Positions 1-7,382 of a stretch of DNA of 64,000 nucleotides are shown piece by piece. Origin of the DNA: Bradyrhizobium sp. AUGA SZCCT0283 (GTDB lineage: Bacteria > Pseudomonadota > Alphaproteobacteria > Rhizobiales > Xanthobacteraceae). Every line of letters starts with the position of its first letter. The first letter of the stretch is position 1. The notes under the pieces were generated by a model. That model ran no database searches. It was not told the DNA's origin and saw only the letters and a list, made by a program, of their open reading frames with translations. The stretch is from NCBI RefSeq assembly GCF_018130385.1, contig NZ_JAFCLU010000024.1, forward strand, positions 41,950 to 105,949, in the 5' to 3' direction. A program made the position numbers and the translations under genes.

Positions 1-479
1 GCGCTGAGATCGTCATCGCCGCCAATCTTTCCAGCGACGTCTTCACGCACTCCACGACGATCTATTCCCACGGGCCGACGGCCGGCGTTTCGGTATCGGT
101 GATGCCGGAAGCGCTGCCCGAACCCGAGCCGCGGAGACGCGGTATCGGAAAATTCTTCTCCGCCGAGCGCACCATGAAGCGCGAGTTCTTTGGCGGCGGC
201 GGACGGCCGGGCATCTCCTCGGTCATGGTCGATGCCTTCAACATCATGCAGGACCGCATCACCCGCGCGCGGCTGGCGGGCGATCCGCCAGACCTCCTGA
301 TCTCGCCCCGCGTCGGCAAGATCGGCTGGTTCGATTTTCACCGCGCCGATGACCTGATCGCGCACGGCGTGCGCGCCGCCGAGCGCGCCATCGATTCGAT
401 CCAGGAGGCAATTCACATTCTAGCGCCGCCGCCGCCGGGTGAACCCGCGCAGGCAGTCGAAAAGGCTGAGAAGAAATAG
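1..479 (+). CDS. Patatin-like phospholipase, C-terminal part (5' end outside window)
   Basis: The frame is open from base 3 and ends at TAG 477-479, so only the last 158 residues are present. They start with AEIVIAANLSS, the strand that follows the catalytic Asp loop in bacterial RssA/YchK-type patatin esterases. The blocks MVDAFNIMQDRI, LAGDPPDLLISPRVG and FDFHRADDLI that follow are typical of the C-terminal half of this family. The catalytic Ser (GxSxG) and DG[AG] motif must lie upstream of the window. Members are Ser-Asp dyad lipid acyl hydrolases, usually cytosolic or membrane-associated. The last 20 residues are Pro/Glu/Lys-rich and probably disordered. The gene converges on the CBS gene with 3 bp between them. 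Confidence 0.85.
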   Translation, partial: AEIVIAANLSSDVFTHSTTIYSHGPTAGVSVSVMPEALPEPEPRRRGIGKFFSAERTMKREFFGGGGRPGISSVMVDAFNIMQDRITRARLAGDPPDLLISPRVGKIGWFDFHRADDLIAHGVRAAERAIDSIQEAIHILAPPPPGEPAQAVEKAEKK

Positions 480-482
480 CGA

Positions 483-911
483 TCACGCCGTCTTGATGTA
501 GTCGCGTAGCGCTTCCTGCTCGGTCTCGTATTCATGGACACGGCGCTTGACGACGTCGCCGATCGAAATCAGGCCCACCACCTTGCCGTCCTCGACCACG
601 GGCAAATGGCGGAACTTGCCGATCGTCATCATTTCCATGATCCCGGCAACGGTGTCGGACTCGCGGCAGCTCACGACCTTGCGGGTCATGACCGCGCTGA
701 CCGGCTCCTCGAGCACCCTGGCGCCGCGCTCGCCCAGCACCCGAACGATGTCGCGTTCCGAAAGGATGCCCTCAAGACGCCCCTGGTTCATCACCAGCAC
801 GGCGCCGATCTTGCGTTCGCCAAGGATCTTGATCGCAGCTGAAAGCTTGACGTCCGGCTCGACGCTCAGGATCTGATGGCCCTTGGTGTCGAGAATTGAA
901 CGTACCGTCAT
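483..911 (-). CDS. CBS-domain protein (two CBS repeats)
   Basis: A 142-residue protein made almost entirely of two CBS repeats, roughly residues 7-65 (LSVEPDVKLSAAIKIL to GILSERDIVRVL) and 74-130 (VMTRKVVSCRESDTV to GLISIGDVVKRRV). A CBS pair forms a Bateman module that usually binds adenine nucleotides or NAD(H). Stand-alone versions like this are common in alphaproteobacteria and lack an attached catalytic domain. ATG start with GGGAGG five bases upstream. Monocistronic on the minus strand. The ligand and partner cannot be told from the sequence. Confidence 0.9.
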   Translation of the reverse strand: MTVRSILDTKGHQILSVEPDVKLSAAIKILGERKIGAVLVMNQGRLEGILSERDIVRVLGERGARVLEEPVSAVMTRKVVSCRESDTVAGIMEMMTIGKFRHLPVVEDGKVVGLISIGDVVKRRVHEYETEQEALRDYIKTA

Positions 912-1101
912 TGGCGCCTCCCTGAATTCGTTCGCGCCCCTTGGGCCCGACTTGTTCGTGAGTCTTCAATCAACAGTTCCGCGCCGGTTTCGTTTTCAGG
1001 GCGCGGTCTGCACGTGCGGCTGTCCTGCACGGCAGCGGCATCGGCTTGCGTTACAACTAAAGTGGATGATGGATGAAATCGCCCCTCGCCGCAAGCGGCG
1101 A

Positions 1102-1899
1102 TCAGACGCGGCCGGTCTCGTCCGGCGATGAAACGTCCGTCGCATGCGGCGTCGCACGCGGCACCGGATCGAACAGCGAAAACAACATCAGGCCGGCGAG
1201 AAATCCGCCGATATGCGCCTGCCAGGCGACGCTGGCGCCTTCGGTGCCGATCGAAATCGCCCCAAGGCCGAAGATGATGTTGACGCCGAACCACACCGCC
1301 AGAAATCCAAGCACGCGCGTGTTGCGCAGCGCTCGGGCCAGCGACAGCGCTGGAACCTTCGCTGCGGCATCCGCATCACCCCGGCTGAACGAAAGAAAGC
1401 TCCCCTGTACGAAGGCGAAGCGGATGGCGGCGGCCATCGCGCCGGATACCGAGGCCGAGGCGCCGATCATCGGCGCGATTGCATGTTCATGGGTGACGAG
1501 ATGCGCCAGTGCACCCGCCACAGCGGTCACCGCCATGAATGCGAAGAACCTGATAGCACCGAACCGGCGGGCCAGCGCGCTGCCGAATGGCAACAGCCAC
1601 AGCACGTTGAAGCCGATATGGCTGAGATTGGCATGCAGCAGGGAATAGGTGACGAAGGTCCAGACCTTGGCGCCGGCCCCGCCGGGGAAAGTGATGTTGA
1701 GCAGCGTGGAATCGTAGCGCTTCGGAATGAAACCGAACACGTCGATGGTCCAGTTCTCCAGTTCCACCGGCAGCAGCACCCGCAAATGAATCGCTGCAAT
1801 CAGCGCGACATAGGCCGTCAGCGCCCCTGGCAGCGTCAGGATCGGCTCGTGCGGGGTCTCCGGCGGCTCGACCAGGGATGAGTAAGGCTGGGATTCCAA
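1102..1899 (-). CDS. Rhomboid-family intramembrane serine protease
   Basis: About 265 residues with six or more hydrophobic segments. The rhomboid signatures are present: HANLSHIGFN in the second helix region, the catalytic serine in GASAS (about residue 148) and the catalytic histidine in QAHIGGFLAG (about residue 229). It should cleave transmembrane substrates in the inner membrane. No ATG fits the expected N terminus. I chose a TTG at 1897-1899 because the family sequence begins just after it and the 26 residues upstream look non-coding. An upstream start at 1977 remains possible. A 7-residue acidic/Ser-rich tail (DVSSPDE) follows the last helix. Confidence 0.85.
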   Translation of the reverse strand: MESQPYSSLVEPPETPHEPILTLPGALTAYVALIAAIHLRVLLPVELENWTIDVFGFIPKRYDSTLLNITFPGGAGAKVWTFVTYSLLHANLSHIGFNVLWLLPFGSALARRFGAIRFFAFMAVTAVAGALAHLVTHEHAIAPMIGASASVSGAMAAAIRFAFVQGSFLSFSRGDADAAAKVPALSLARALRNTRVLGFLAVWFGVNIIFGLGAISIGTEGASVAWQAHIGGFLAGLMLFSLFDPVPRATPHATDVSSPDETGRV

Positions 1900-1985
1900 A
1901 GACCAGGACCTTGCAGGGCGGCTTCGAGGTGTATTGGTCCAGATAGGCGGCTTTGCCCGCCCTGTGCAAGTGCACAATCACAGCT

Positions 1986-2066
1986 ATCGGTATCCCGGAC
2001 GCGGCGCGGCACGAAGTGACGCGACGCAGAGCCAAGGCGCCGCGCCCCGTCCGGGACACGATATCT
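1986..2066. repeat. Intergenic palindrome, GTCCCGGAC family
   Basis: An imperfect inverted repeat of about 80 bp with outer arms ATCGgtATCCCGGACGCGG and CCGTCCGGGACacGAT and a GC-rich inner stem (GGCGCGGC / GCCGCGC). It lies immediately upstream of the rhomboid gene. One copy is seen in the window. By its form it is a REP-type element of the sort scattered through Bradyrhizobium genomes; that attribution is from memory. Confidence 0.6.
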
Positions 2067-2077
2067 GCACAATCGGC

Positions 2078-2112
2078 AAAAGAAAAAGGGAGGATGCTGA
2101 GAACATCCTCCC
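2078..2112 (-). terminator. Intrinsic terminator with no annotated gene upstream
   Basis: Read on the minus strand, GGGAGGATG, a 7-nt loop TTCTCAG, then CATCCTCCC (perfect 9-bp stem) followed by TTTTTCTTTT at 2087-2078. This is a textbook Rho-independent terminator. No minus-strand gene lies between it and the plus-strand PAS gene at 2454, so it must end a short transcript that begins in the intergenic region. Confidence 0.8.
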
Positions 2113-2149
2113 CTGTCTTGTCGATCTTTTCGCGCCCCTGGAGCAGGGA

Positions 2150-2170
2150 TCACATCCCCACCCCTCCCCG
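2150..2170. repeat. 21-bp repeat, copy 1 (CCCC-A-CCCC-T-CCCC block)
   Basis: The 21 bases here are identical to 13020-13040. The minus strand carries three runs of four G separated by single bases, followed directly by ATGTGA (a start codon abutting a stop codon). Confidence 0.6.
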
Positions 2171-2453
2171 CGCGATGACCAAACTGTTTGACGCCACCTG
2201 TGTACCAACTGCGCCGAGAACCTGGAGATAAGCCGGCACCGTCTGATGCGTTCCACATTACGCACGCCGCCCCGCCTTCGCCAACCTCATAGTTAACTTA
2301 ACGTTAACAACGCAAAGCCGGGGCTCGCGCGGCCAAATCGCCTCGGCGGCATGGACGCTGCAAAGCCCGTCCTGCACAACACGCAAGGGAAGGCGTGTTG
2401 CGCAAAAGCGGGACAGAAGTGTCTCGCCAGGCAACCCGGGGCGAGGATTAGTT

Positions 2454-3008
2454 ATGAAACACCCATCGAGCCGCGAGTTCTTCGCCTATTGGGATGCGAA
2501 GCGCGGCGATGCGCGGGCGCCGGACCGCAGCGAGATCGAACCCGGCGCAGTGCGCGAACTGCTCGGCGACATCTTCGTGCTGTCCTACGACAACGATTCC
2601 GGCTACCCGTTTCGCGTCGCCGGAACGCGGGTCTGCGCCCTGCTCGGCCGCGACTTGAAGGACACAAGCTTCTCCGCGCTGTTCACCGCGGACAGCCGCC
2701 GCGAGATCGAGGACATCGTCACTTACGTCGCCGAAGAAATGCTGGCGGCGATTGCCGGCATCACCGCGACTTCGGAAGACGGTACGACGGCGCATCTGGA
2801 GTTGCTGCTGCTGCCATTCAACAACCGCGCGCACGCGCCGATCAGCCTGACCGGAGTGCTGGCGCCGTTCGAAAGCGACCTCGGCATAATCAGGGATTTC
2901 AAGGTGACGTCGTGGCGCTATTTGCACCGGCCGCAAAAGCTCGTTCCGCGCACCTTGCGCAAGCTCGCCATCGCACGGGGCTTCATGGTGTATGAAGGCC
3001 TGCGGTAA
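2454..3008 (+). CDS. PAS_5-family (DUF1457) single-PAS protein
   Basis: A 184-residue soluble protein that matches the alphaproteobacterial PAS_5 family in length and pattern: an N-terminal helix, FFAYWDAKRG, then LLGDIFVLSYDNDSGYPFRVAGTRVCALLGRDLK and a C-terminal WRYLHRPQK segment. The PAS fold covers about residues 25-135. Family members are stand-alone PAS sensors with no output domain, some linked to cell-cycle or motility control in other alphaproteobacteria. ATG start preceded by GAGGATTAGTT. Monocistronic. No cofactor-binding residue can be named with confidence. Confidence 0.8.
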   Translation: MKHPSSREFFAYWDAKRGDARAPDRSEIEPGAVRELLGDIFVLSYDNDSGYPFRVAGTRVCALLGRDLKDTSFSALFTADSRREIEDIVTYVAEEMLAAIAGITATSEDGTTAHLELLLLPFNNRAHAPISLTGVLAPFESDLGIIRDFKVTSWRYLHRPQKLVPRTLRKLAIARGFMVYEGLR

Positions 3009-3236
3009 TCAAGAACCGACGGGTTCAACGAACGCCGCAGCACAACGCATGGTCGCGTGACCATGCTCGAAAACGACCCACAAACGCCTCTAAAAAAAGC
3101 ACCGCCAAGCATTGCCTAAATGCGAGGCGTCAGGCAGGGTCGAATCACGACGTGGAGCCGGGCCACATCAGCCGAATGATACGCACCGAGAGGAATCTCG
3201 GAGGCGCGTGTTCGCCGCAACCTCGGAGATCTTAGA

Positions 3237-4016
3237 ATGCCTTTCAAGAAACTGTTGCTTGCCGCCGCAATTGCCACTGCCGCGGTGGCGACGCAGGCCC
3301 ATGCTGACGCCCTCGATTCCATCATGAAATCGAAGGTGATCAAGATCGCGGTGCCGCAGGATTTTGCGCCGTTCGGTTCCGCCGGCCTCGATCTCAAGCC
3401 GCAGGGCTACGACATCGACATGGCCAATCTGATCGGCAAGGAACTCGGGGTTAAGACCGAGATCATTCCGGTGACCAGCGCCAACCGCATTCCCTATTTG
3501 CAGACCAACAAGGCCGACCTCGTGATCTCCAGCCTCGGCAAGAACGAGGAGCGCGAAAAGGTCATCGACTTCTCGATCGCCTACGCGCCGTTCTTCTCCG
3601 GCGTGTTCGGCACCAAGGCGATCGCGGTTGCCAGCGCGGCCGATCTCAAGGGCAAGACCATCGGCGCCACCCGCGGCGCCATCGAGGAACAGGCGCTGAC
3701 CGCCTCGGCCCCGCCGGACGCCACCGTCAAGCGTTTCGAGGATAACAACGCCACCATCGCCGCCTTCGTGTCCGGCCAGGTCGACCTGATCGCCACCGGC
3801 AACACGGTGGCCGCCGCGATCGCCGAAAAGGTCCCGGCCCGCGCGCCGGCGCTGAAATTCGTGATCAAGGACAGCCCCTGCTATGTCGGGCTCAACAAGA
3901 ATGAGCCGGCACTGCTGGCCAAGGTCAACGAGATCATCACCAAGGCGAAGGCGTCTGGCGATATCGCCAAGCTGTCGGAGAAGTGGCTGAAAGCGCCCTT
4001 GCCGCCCGGCTTCTAA
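3237..4016 (+). CDS. Polar amino-acid ABC transporter, periplasmic binding protein
   Basis: A 259-residue family 3 solute-binding protein with an N-terminal signal peptide (MPFKKLLLAAAIATAA to about residue 23, cut after QAHA). The mature part has the family signature GYDIDMANLIGKELG, the hinge block NRIPYLQTNKADLVIS and the repeat unit ADLKGKTIGATRG. It delivers an amino acid or opine to the permeases just downstream. First gene of a four-gene operon (3237-6069). GGAG lies eight bases before the ATG. The exact ligand cannot be read from the sequence. The 228 bp before it is intergenic without a clear operator. Confidence 0.92.
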   Translation: MPFKKLLLAAAIATAAVATQAHADALDSIMKSKVIKIAVPQDFAPFGSAGLDLKPQGYDIDMANLIGKELGVKTEIIPVTSANRIPYLQTNKADLVISSLGKNEEREKVIDFSIAYAPFFSGVFGTKAIAVASAADLKGKTIGATRGAIEEQALTASAPPDATVKRFEDNNATIAAFVSGQVDLIATGNTVAAAIAEKVPARAPALKFVIKDSPCYVGLNKNEPALLAKVNEIITKAKASGDIAKLSEKWLKAPLPPGF

Positions 4017-4037
4017 GCGCAACGCCGGGGCACCGCA

Positions 4038-4700
4038 GTGTCTTACAAACTGCAATTTGCCGAGTTGCTTCCTTACTGGAACGTGCTCCTGCAGGGGCTG
4101 ATCTTCACGATCGTACTAACGGTCGTGTCGACGGTGGCCGGCATCGCGGTCGGCACCGCGGGCGCCTCGGCGCGCACCTTCGGACCGGTATGGCTCGGCC
4201 GCATCGTTGCGGTCTATGTCGAATTGATCCGCAACACGCCGTTCATCGTGCAGTTGTTCTTCATCTTCTTCGGCCTGCCGGCGCTGGGGCTGAAGCTCAG
4301 CGAAACCACCGCCGCCTTCCTCGCCATGGTGATCAATCTCGGCGCCTACTCGACCGAAATCATCCGCGCCGGCATCGAGGCTGTGCCCAAAGGCCATATC
4401 GAGGCGGGCCTCAGCCTCGCCATGACCAAATGGGAGGTGCTGCGCCGCATCGTTCTCAACCAGGCATTCCGAAAAATCTATCCGGCGCTGTCGTCGCAGA
4501 TCATCATCGTCATGCTGGGCTCGGCGGTGGTGTCGCAGATCTCTGCGGAAGACCTCACCTATGCCGCGAACTTCGTGGCGTCGCGCAACTTCCGAAATTT
4601 CGAAGTCTATCTGCTGGCGGCGCTGGCGTATCTCGTGCTCGCGATGCTGACGCGTTCGCTGCTGCGCGCGCTCGGCCGCGTCATCTTCAAGGCGAGGTGA
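4038..4700 (+). CDS. Polar amino-acid ABC transporter permease 1
   Basis: A 220-residue HisM/GlnP-type inner-membrane permease with about five transmembrane helices. The family blocks are YVELIRNTPFIVQLFFIFFGLP after helix 2 and the ATPase-contact (EAA-type) loop EAGLSLAMTKWEVLRRIVL. It forms a heteromeric channel with the next gene. It starts with GTG at 4038, 21 bp after the binding-protein stop, and is followed by permease 2 after only 3 bp, consistent with translational coupling. Confidence 0.92.
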   Translation: MSYKLQFAELLPYWNVLLQGLIFTIVLTVVSTVAGIAVGTAGASARTFGPVWLGRIVAVYVELIRNTPFIVQLFFIFFGLPALGLKLSETTAAFLAMVINLGAYSTEIIRAGIEAVPKGHIEAGLSLAMTKWEVLRRIVLNQAFRKIYPALSSQIIIVMLGSAVVSQISAEDLTYAANFVASRNFRNFEVYLLAALAYLVLAMLTRSLLRALGRVIFKAR

Positions 4701-4703
4701 ACC

Positions 4704-5354
4704 ATGCTGCAGTTCAGCTTCTGGGACATCCTGTCGAACCTCCTGATCGCCACGCAATGGACGATCGTGCTGTCGCTGATCGCGTTTGTCTGTGGCGGCA
4801 TCGTAGGCCTGGCGCTCCTGTTCATGCGCACCTCGCGGATCCCCGCGCTGGAATGGTTCACCAAGGTCTACATCGAATTCTTCCAGGGCACGCCGCTCCT
4901 GATGCAGCTCTTTCTGTTTTTCTTCGGCATCGCGCTGTTCGGCTTCGAAGTTAGCCCATGGACGGCCGCGACGCTGGCGCTGACGTTCTGGACCAGCGCG
5001 TTCCTGACCGAGGTCTGGCGAGGCTGCGTCGAATCGATTCCGAAGGGCCAATGGGAAGCCTCCTCCAGCCTGGCGCTCAGCTACATCGAGCAGATGCGTT
5101 ACGTCATCCTGCCGCAAGCCTCGCGCATCGCGGTCGCGCCGACCGTTGGTTTCTCCGTGCAGGTCATCAAGGGCACTGCGCTCGCCTCGATCATCGGCTT
5201 CGTCGAACTGACCAAGGCCGGCACCATGCTCAACAACGCGACCTTCCGGCCGTTCCTGGTCTACTCGCTGGTCGCGCTGATCTATTTCTGCCTGTGTTTC
5301 CCGCTGTCCTGGTGGGCGAAGAAAATCGAAGGCCGCCTCAATGTCGCTCGTTAG
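4704..5354 (+). CDS. Polar amino-acid ABC transporter permease 2
   Basis: A 216-residue partner permease of the HisQ/GlnP type. It has YIEFFQGTPLLMQLFLFFFG after the second helix and the cytoplasmic coupling loop EASSSLALSYIEQMRYVILPQA. About five membrane segments. Its last 14 bases overlap the ATPase gene, so the two are probably translationally coupled. It pairs with the previous gene because the two permeases are different yet each carries a complete coupling loop, the usual arrangement in two-permease amino-acid importers. Confidence 0.92.
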   Translation: MLQFSFWDILSNLLIATQWTIVLSLIAFVCGGIVGLALLFMRTSRIPALEWFTKVYIEFFQGTPLLMQLFLFFFGIALFGFEVSPWTAATLALTFWTSAFLTEVWRGCVESIPKGQWEASSSLALSYIEQMRYVILPQASRIAVAPTVGFSVQVIKGTALASIIGFVELTKAGTMLNNATFRPFLVYSLVALIYFCLCFPLSWWAKKIEGRLNVAR

Positions 5355-6069
5355 CATTCGTGACGTCAGGAAGAGTTTTGGTGCAAACGAGGTGCTGAAA
5401 GGCGTCTCGCTCGACATCGCCAAGGGCGACGTGGTCGCGATCATCGGCCGCTCCGGCTCCGGCAAGAGCACCCTGCTCCGCTGTATCAACGGGCTGGAGA
5501 CGTATCAGTCCGGCAGCATCATTGCCGACGGGATCGAGGTCGGCGGCGCGAGCACCAACCTGCGCGAACTGCGCCGCCATGTCGGCATGGTGTTCCAGCA
5601 GTTCAACCTGTTTCCGCACCTGACGGCGGCGGAAAACGTCATGCTGGCGCCGACCGTCGTCAACAAGGTATCGAAGGCGGAAGCCCGCGCCACCGCCGCC
5701 GAAGTGCTGGCGAAGGTCGGACTGTCGGAAAAGATGGACGCCTATCCGAGCGAACTCTCCGGCGGCCAGCAGCAGCGCGTCGCCATTGCCCGTTCGCTGG
5801 CGATGCGGCCGAAGGTATTGCTATGCGACGAAATCACCTCCGCGCTTGATCCGGAACTGGTGAACGAGGTGCTGCGCGTGGTCGAGCAATTGGCGCGCGA
5901 AGGCATGACGCTCATTCTGGTGACGCACGAAATGCGTTTCGCGCGCGACGTCGGCACCAAGCTCGTCTTCATGCACCACGGCAAGGTGCATGAAGAAGGC
6001 GTTCCGAAGGAGGTGTTCGCCGCCCCGCGAACGCCGGAACTGCAGCAATTCGTGGGCCAGGTCGGCTGA
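5341..6069 (+). CDS. Polar amino-acid ABC transporter ATP-binding protein
   Basis: A 242-residue ABC ATPase of the GlnQ/HisP group. All motifs are present: Walker A GRSGSGKST, Q-loop VFQQFNLFPH, signature LSGGQQQR, Walker B VLLCDEITSALD and the switch histidine in LVTHEMRFA. It powers the two permeases encoded directly upstream and overlaps the second one by 14 bp. Walker B reads CDEI rather than the common FDEP, but the catalytic Glu is kept. Last gene of the operon; no strong terminator was seen after it. Confidence 0.95.
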   Translation: MSLVSIRDVRKSFGANEVLKGVSLDIAKGDVVAIIGRSGSGKSTLLRCINGLETYQSGSIIADGIEVGGASTNLRELRRHVGMVFQQFNLFPHLTAAENVMLAPTVVNKVSKAEARATAAEVLAKVGLSEKMDAYPSELSGGQQQRVAIARSLAMRPKVLLCDEITSALDPELVNEVLRVVEQLAREGMTLILVTHEMRFARDVGTKLVFMHHGKVHEEGVPKEVFAAPRTPELQQFVGQVG

Positions 6070-6134
6070 ACCGGGGCGTAGACTCATCAAGCACGAGCAC
6101 GGCGGCCCAAGTTTGGCTGGACCAGCGCGGAAAC

Positions 6135-6791
6135 TCAAGACAGCGTCACATTATCGAGGAATGGCTTCCAGGAGAGCGCCTCCCTGCTGGCCTTGTCAAA
6201 CTGTCCATCCTCTAAGAGCTTTCCGACACATCTGAAGTATTCACAAAGGAATGACGCATCCGGCAATTGGTACACGTGCTCATCCGGAGCCCACAGATGA
6301 AATTTCCTGGCGGAGTTAAACGCTGATGTGATTGCAGGTTTAAGATCACCCACATTGTCCGGCCATCCCGATGACGGGGTCCGAGTTTTGAGGCTATCTG
6401 AAAGACTGCGAAATTTAGAGCCGAGGCTCCGGAGCTCGGACGCTTTTTTCTCATCCGACTTCCGGTTTAACCATTCCAATGTGACGCCAAGTACGATTCC
6501 GGTCCAAAAGACCAACGCAAATTTAAACCAACGCTGTTGGCCCAGTGCGCGAAGGTTATCAAAAACGGTCGTGGCCAAAGCGTTACGAAAGACCGTCGTG
6601 GCCATGCCGCCAGGATCGGAGAATACGTTTTCCTCCAACCATCTTTCGAGGAAAGGCAAGATCATTGGGATCAGCAGAAGACCCCAAATTCCAAACAGAA
6701 ATTGTTTAAGCCATTTGGACATGGAGTCATATCGTTTGGCACACTGAACAACCGTCCAGCCGGATAAAGGTTGCACCCGACCAGAAACCAC
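6135..6791 (-). CDS. Unrecognised membrane protein, lower-GC than neighbours
   Basis: A 218-residue protein I do not recognise. It has hydrophobic segments at about residues 29-48 (FLFGIWGLLLIPMILPF) and 88-105 (FKFALVFWTGIVLGVTLEW), a charged linker (NRKSDEKKASELRS) and a mixed C-terminal domain. The GTG start at 6791 has GGAGG seven bases upstream; an internal ATG at 6722 lacks a Shine-Dalgarno. The DNA is visibly richer in A/T than flanking genes, suggesting horizontal acquisition. It sits alone between the amino-acid importer and a rearranged region containing a gene stump. Confidence 0.65.
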   Translation of the reverse strand: MVSGRVQPLSGWTVVQCAKRYDSMSKWLKQFLFGIWGLLLIPMILPFLERWLEENVFSDPGGMATTVFRNALATTVFDNLRALGQQRWFKFALVFWTGIVLGVTLEWLNRKSDEKKASELRSLGSKFRSLSDSLKTRTPSSGWPDNVGDLKPAITSAFNSARKFHLWAPDEHVYQLPDASFLCEYFRCVGKLLEDGQFDKASREALSWKPFLDNVTLS

Positions 6792-6814
6792 ATGCCCGCC
6801 TCCGAGCAGAGGCC

Positions 6815-7228
6815 CTATTTTGCCGCCTTTCTTCCGGGGATCACGAATTCGACGATGACGCTTCGATCCAGCGGCTGATGGTTTGCGTTGACGGGCGTAA
6901 TCTCGACTTTGTGCGGTCCCTCAGGAAGACCAGCGATAATGATAGGCCCGCCGCTGCTTTCGGCCCAGACCCACGACGCGCCATCAACCGCCACATGGAG
7001 ATGCCCGATGCGGGGCGACACATCGAGGGCCTTCGCGCCGAACACCGGGACGATCTGCAGATTTTCGGTGCGGTACTGGATGAACACGACTCCGCGGCTC
7101 AATGGTTCAGCCAAAGGCGCATCTACCACAATTTTCGCCGCAGGCTGCGGCTCGGTAGTCTGAGCGATGGCGTTGGATGCCCACAGAACGGCGATCGCCA
7201 CGATAAAGCCGATGAATGCCTTGGTCAT
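6815..7228 (-). CDS. DUF6130-like secreted protein
   Basis: A 137-residue protein with a signal peptide (about residues 1-22, ending ASNAIAQ). The mature domain contains the conserved blocks VFIQYRTENLQIVPVFG, LDVSPRIGHLHVAVDG and PIIIAGLPEGPHKVEI, which I associate with the DUF6130 family of periplasmic proteins. Function unknown; the fold looks like a small beta sandwich. GTGGAGAAACAGAC precedes the ATG, and the start codon overlaps the stop of a truncated gene upstream (ATGA). This suggests that a deletion placed this gene directly behind a foreign 5' fragment. Confidence 0.75.
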   Translation of the reverse strand: MTKAFIGFIVAIAVLWASNAIAQTTEPQPAAKIVVDAPLAEPLSRGVVFIQYRTENLQIVPVFGAKALDVSPRIGHLHVAVDGASWVWAESSGGPIIIAGLPEGPHKVEITPVNANHQPLDRSVIVEFVIPGRKAAK

Positions 7229-7365
7229 GTCTGTTTCTCCACCTTTCGCTTGCGCAACGCGTCGGTGAGGCCATTGAGGCTATCGCCGACCACGCCGAAG
7301 ATGCGCTTGACGCCGGCTTGCGCCAGCGTCCCTGCAATGAGATCGGCGACATTTTCGCTTGCCAT
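7225..7365 (-). pseudogene. 5' stump of a PoxB-like thiamine-diphosphate enzyme gene
   Basis: A 46-codon frame begins MASENVADLIAGTL, then GVKRIFGVVGDSLNGLTDAL. This is a clear match to the extreme N terminus of pyruvate dehydrogenase (quinone)/PoxB-type enzymes of about 570 residues. The similarity ends after DALRKRK and the frame stops within the ribosome-binding region of the DUF6130 gene (KVEKQT then TGA, overlapping the next ATG). The rest of the enzyme is absent from the window. It lies 17 bp after the crotonase stop, so it was probably operonic with it. Cannot encode an active enzyme. Confidence 0.75.
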
Positions 7366-7382
7366 GATGACCTGGTCCTTTC

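Larger units (their letters stand above)
2078..2248 (-). ncRNA. Candidate small RNA (or attenuated leader) ending at the orphan terminator
   Basis: The strong terminator at 2078-2112 needs a transcript starting between it and 2453. On the minus strand TTGGCG-N18-TAATGT (-10 at 2255-2260) could be the promoter, giving an RNA of about 170 nt. The RNA would contain the G-rich block at 2150-2170 (GGGGAGGGGTGGGG), the hairpin GGGAT-GTG-ATCCC, a second short hairpin CCCTG/CAGGG and the terminator. No convincing reading frame was seen. Because a palindromic repeat separates the terminator from the rhomboid gene, a free small RNA is favoured over a rhomboid leader, but attenuation is not excluded. 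The 5' end is approximate. The rest of 2249-2453 holds only AT-rich GTTAAC repeats at 2293-2310. Confidence 0.4.

Noticed and set aside
2174..2230. Short frame MTKLFDATCV... of about 18 codons
   Set aside because: Too short, no ribosome-binding site, and it lies opposite the candidate small RNA.
4116..5489. 457-residue open frame on the minus strand
   Set aside because: It lies fully opposite the two amino-acid permeases. Its composition (Arg/Glu/Asp/Gln-rich) is the usual shadow of high-GC genes, and it has no recognisable domain.
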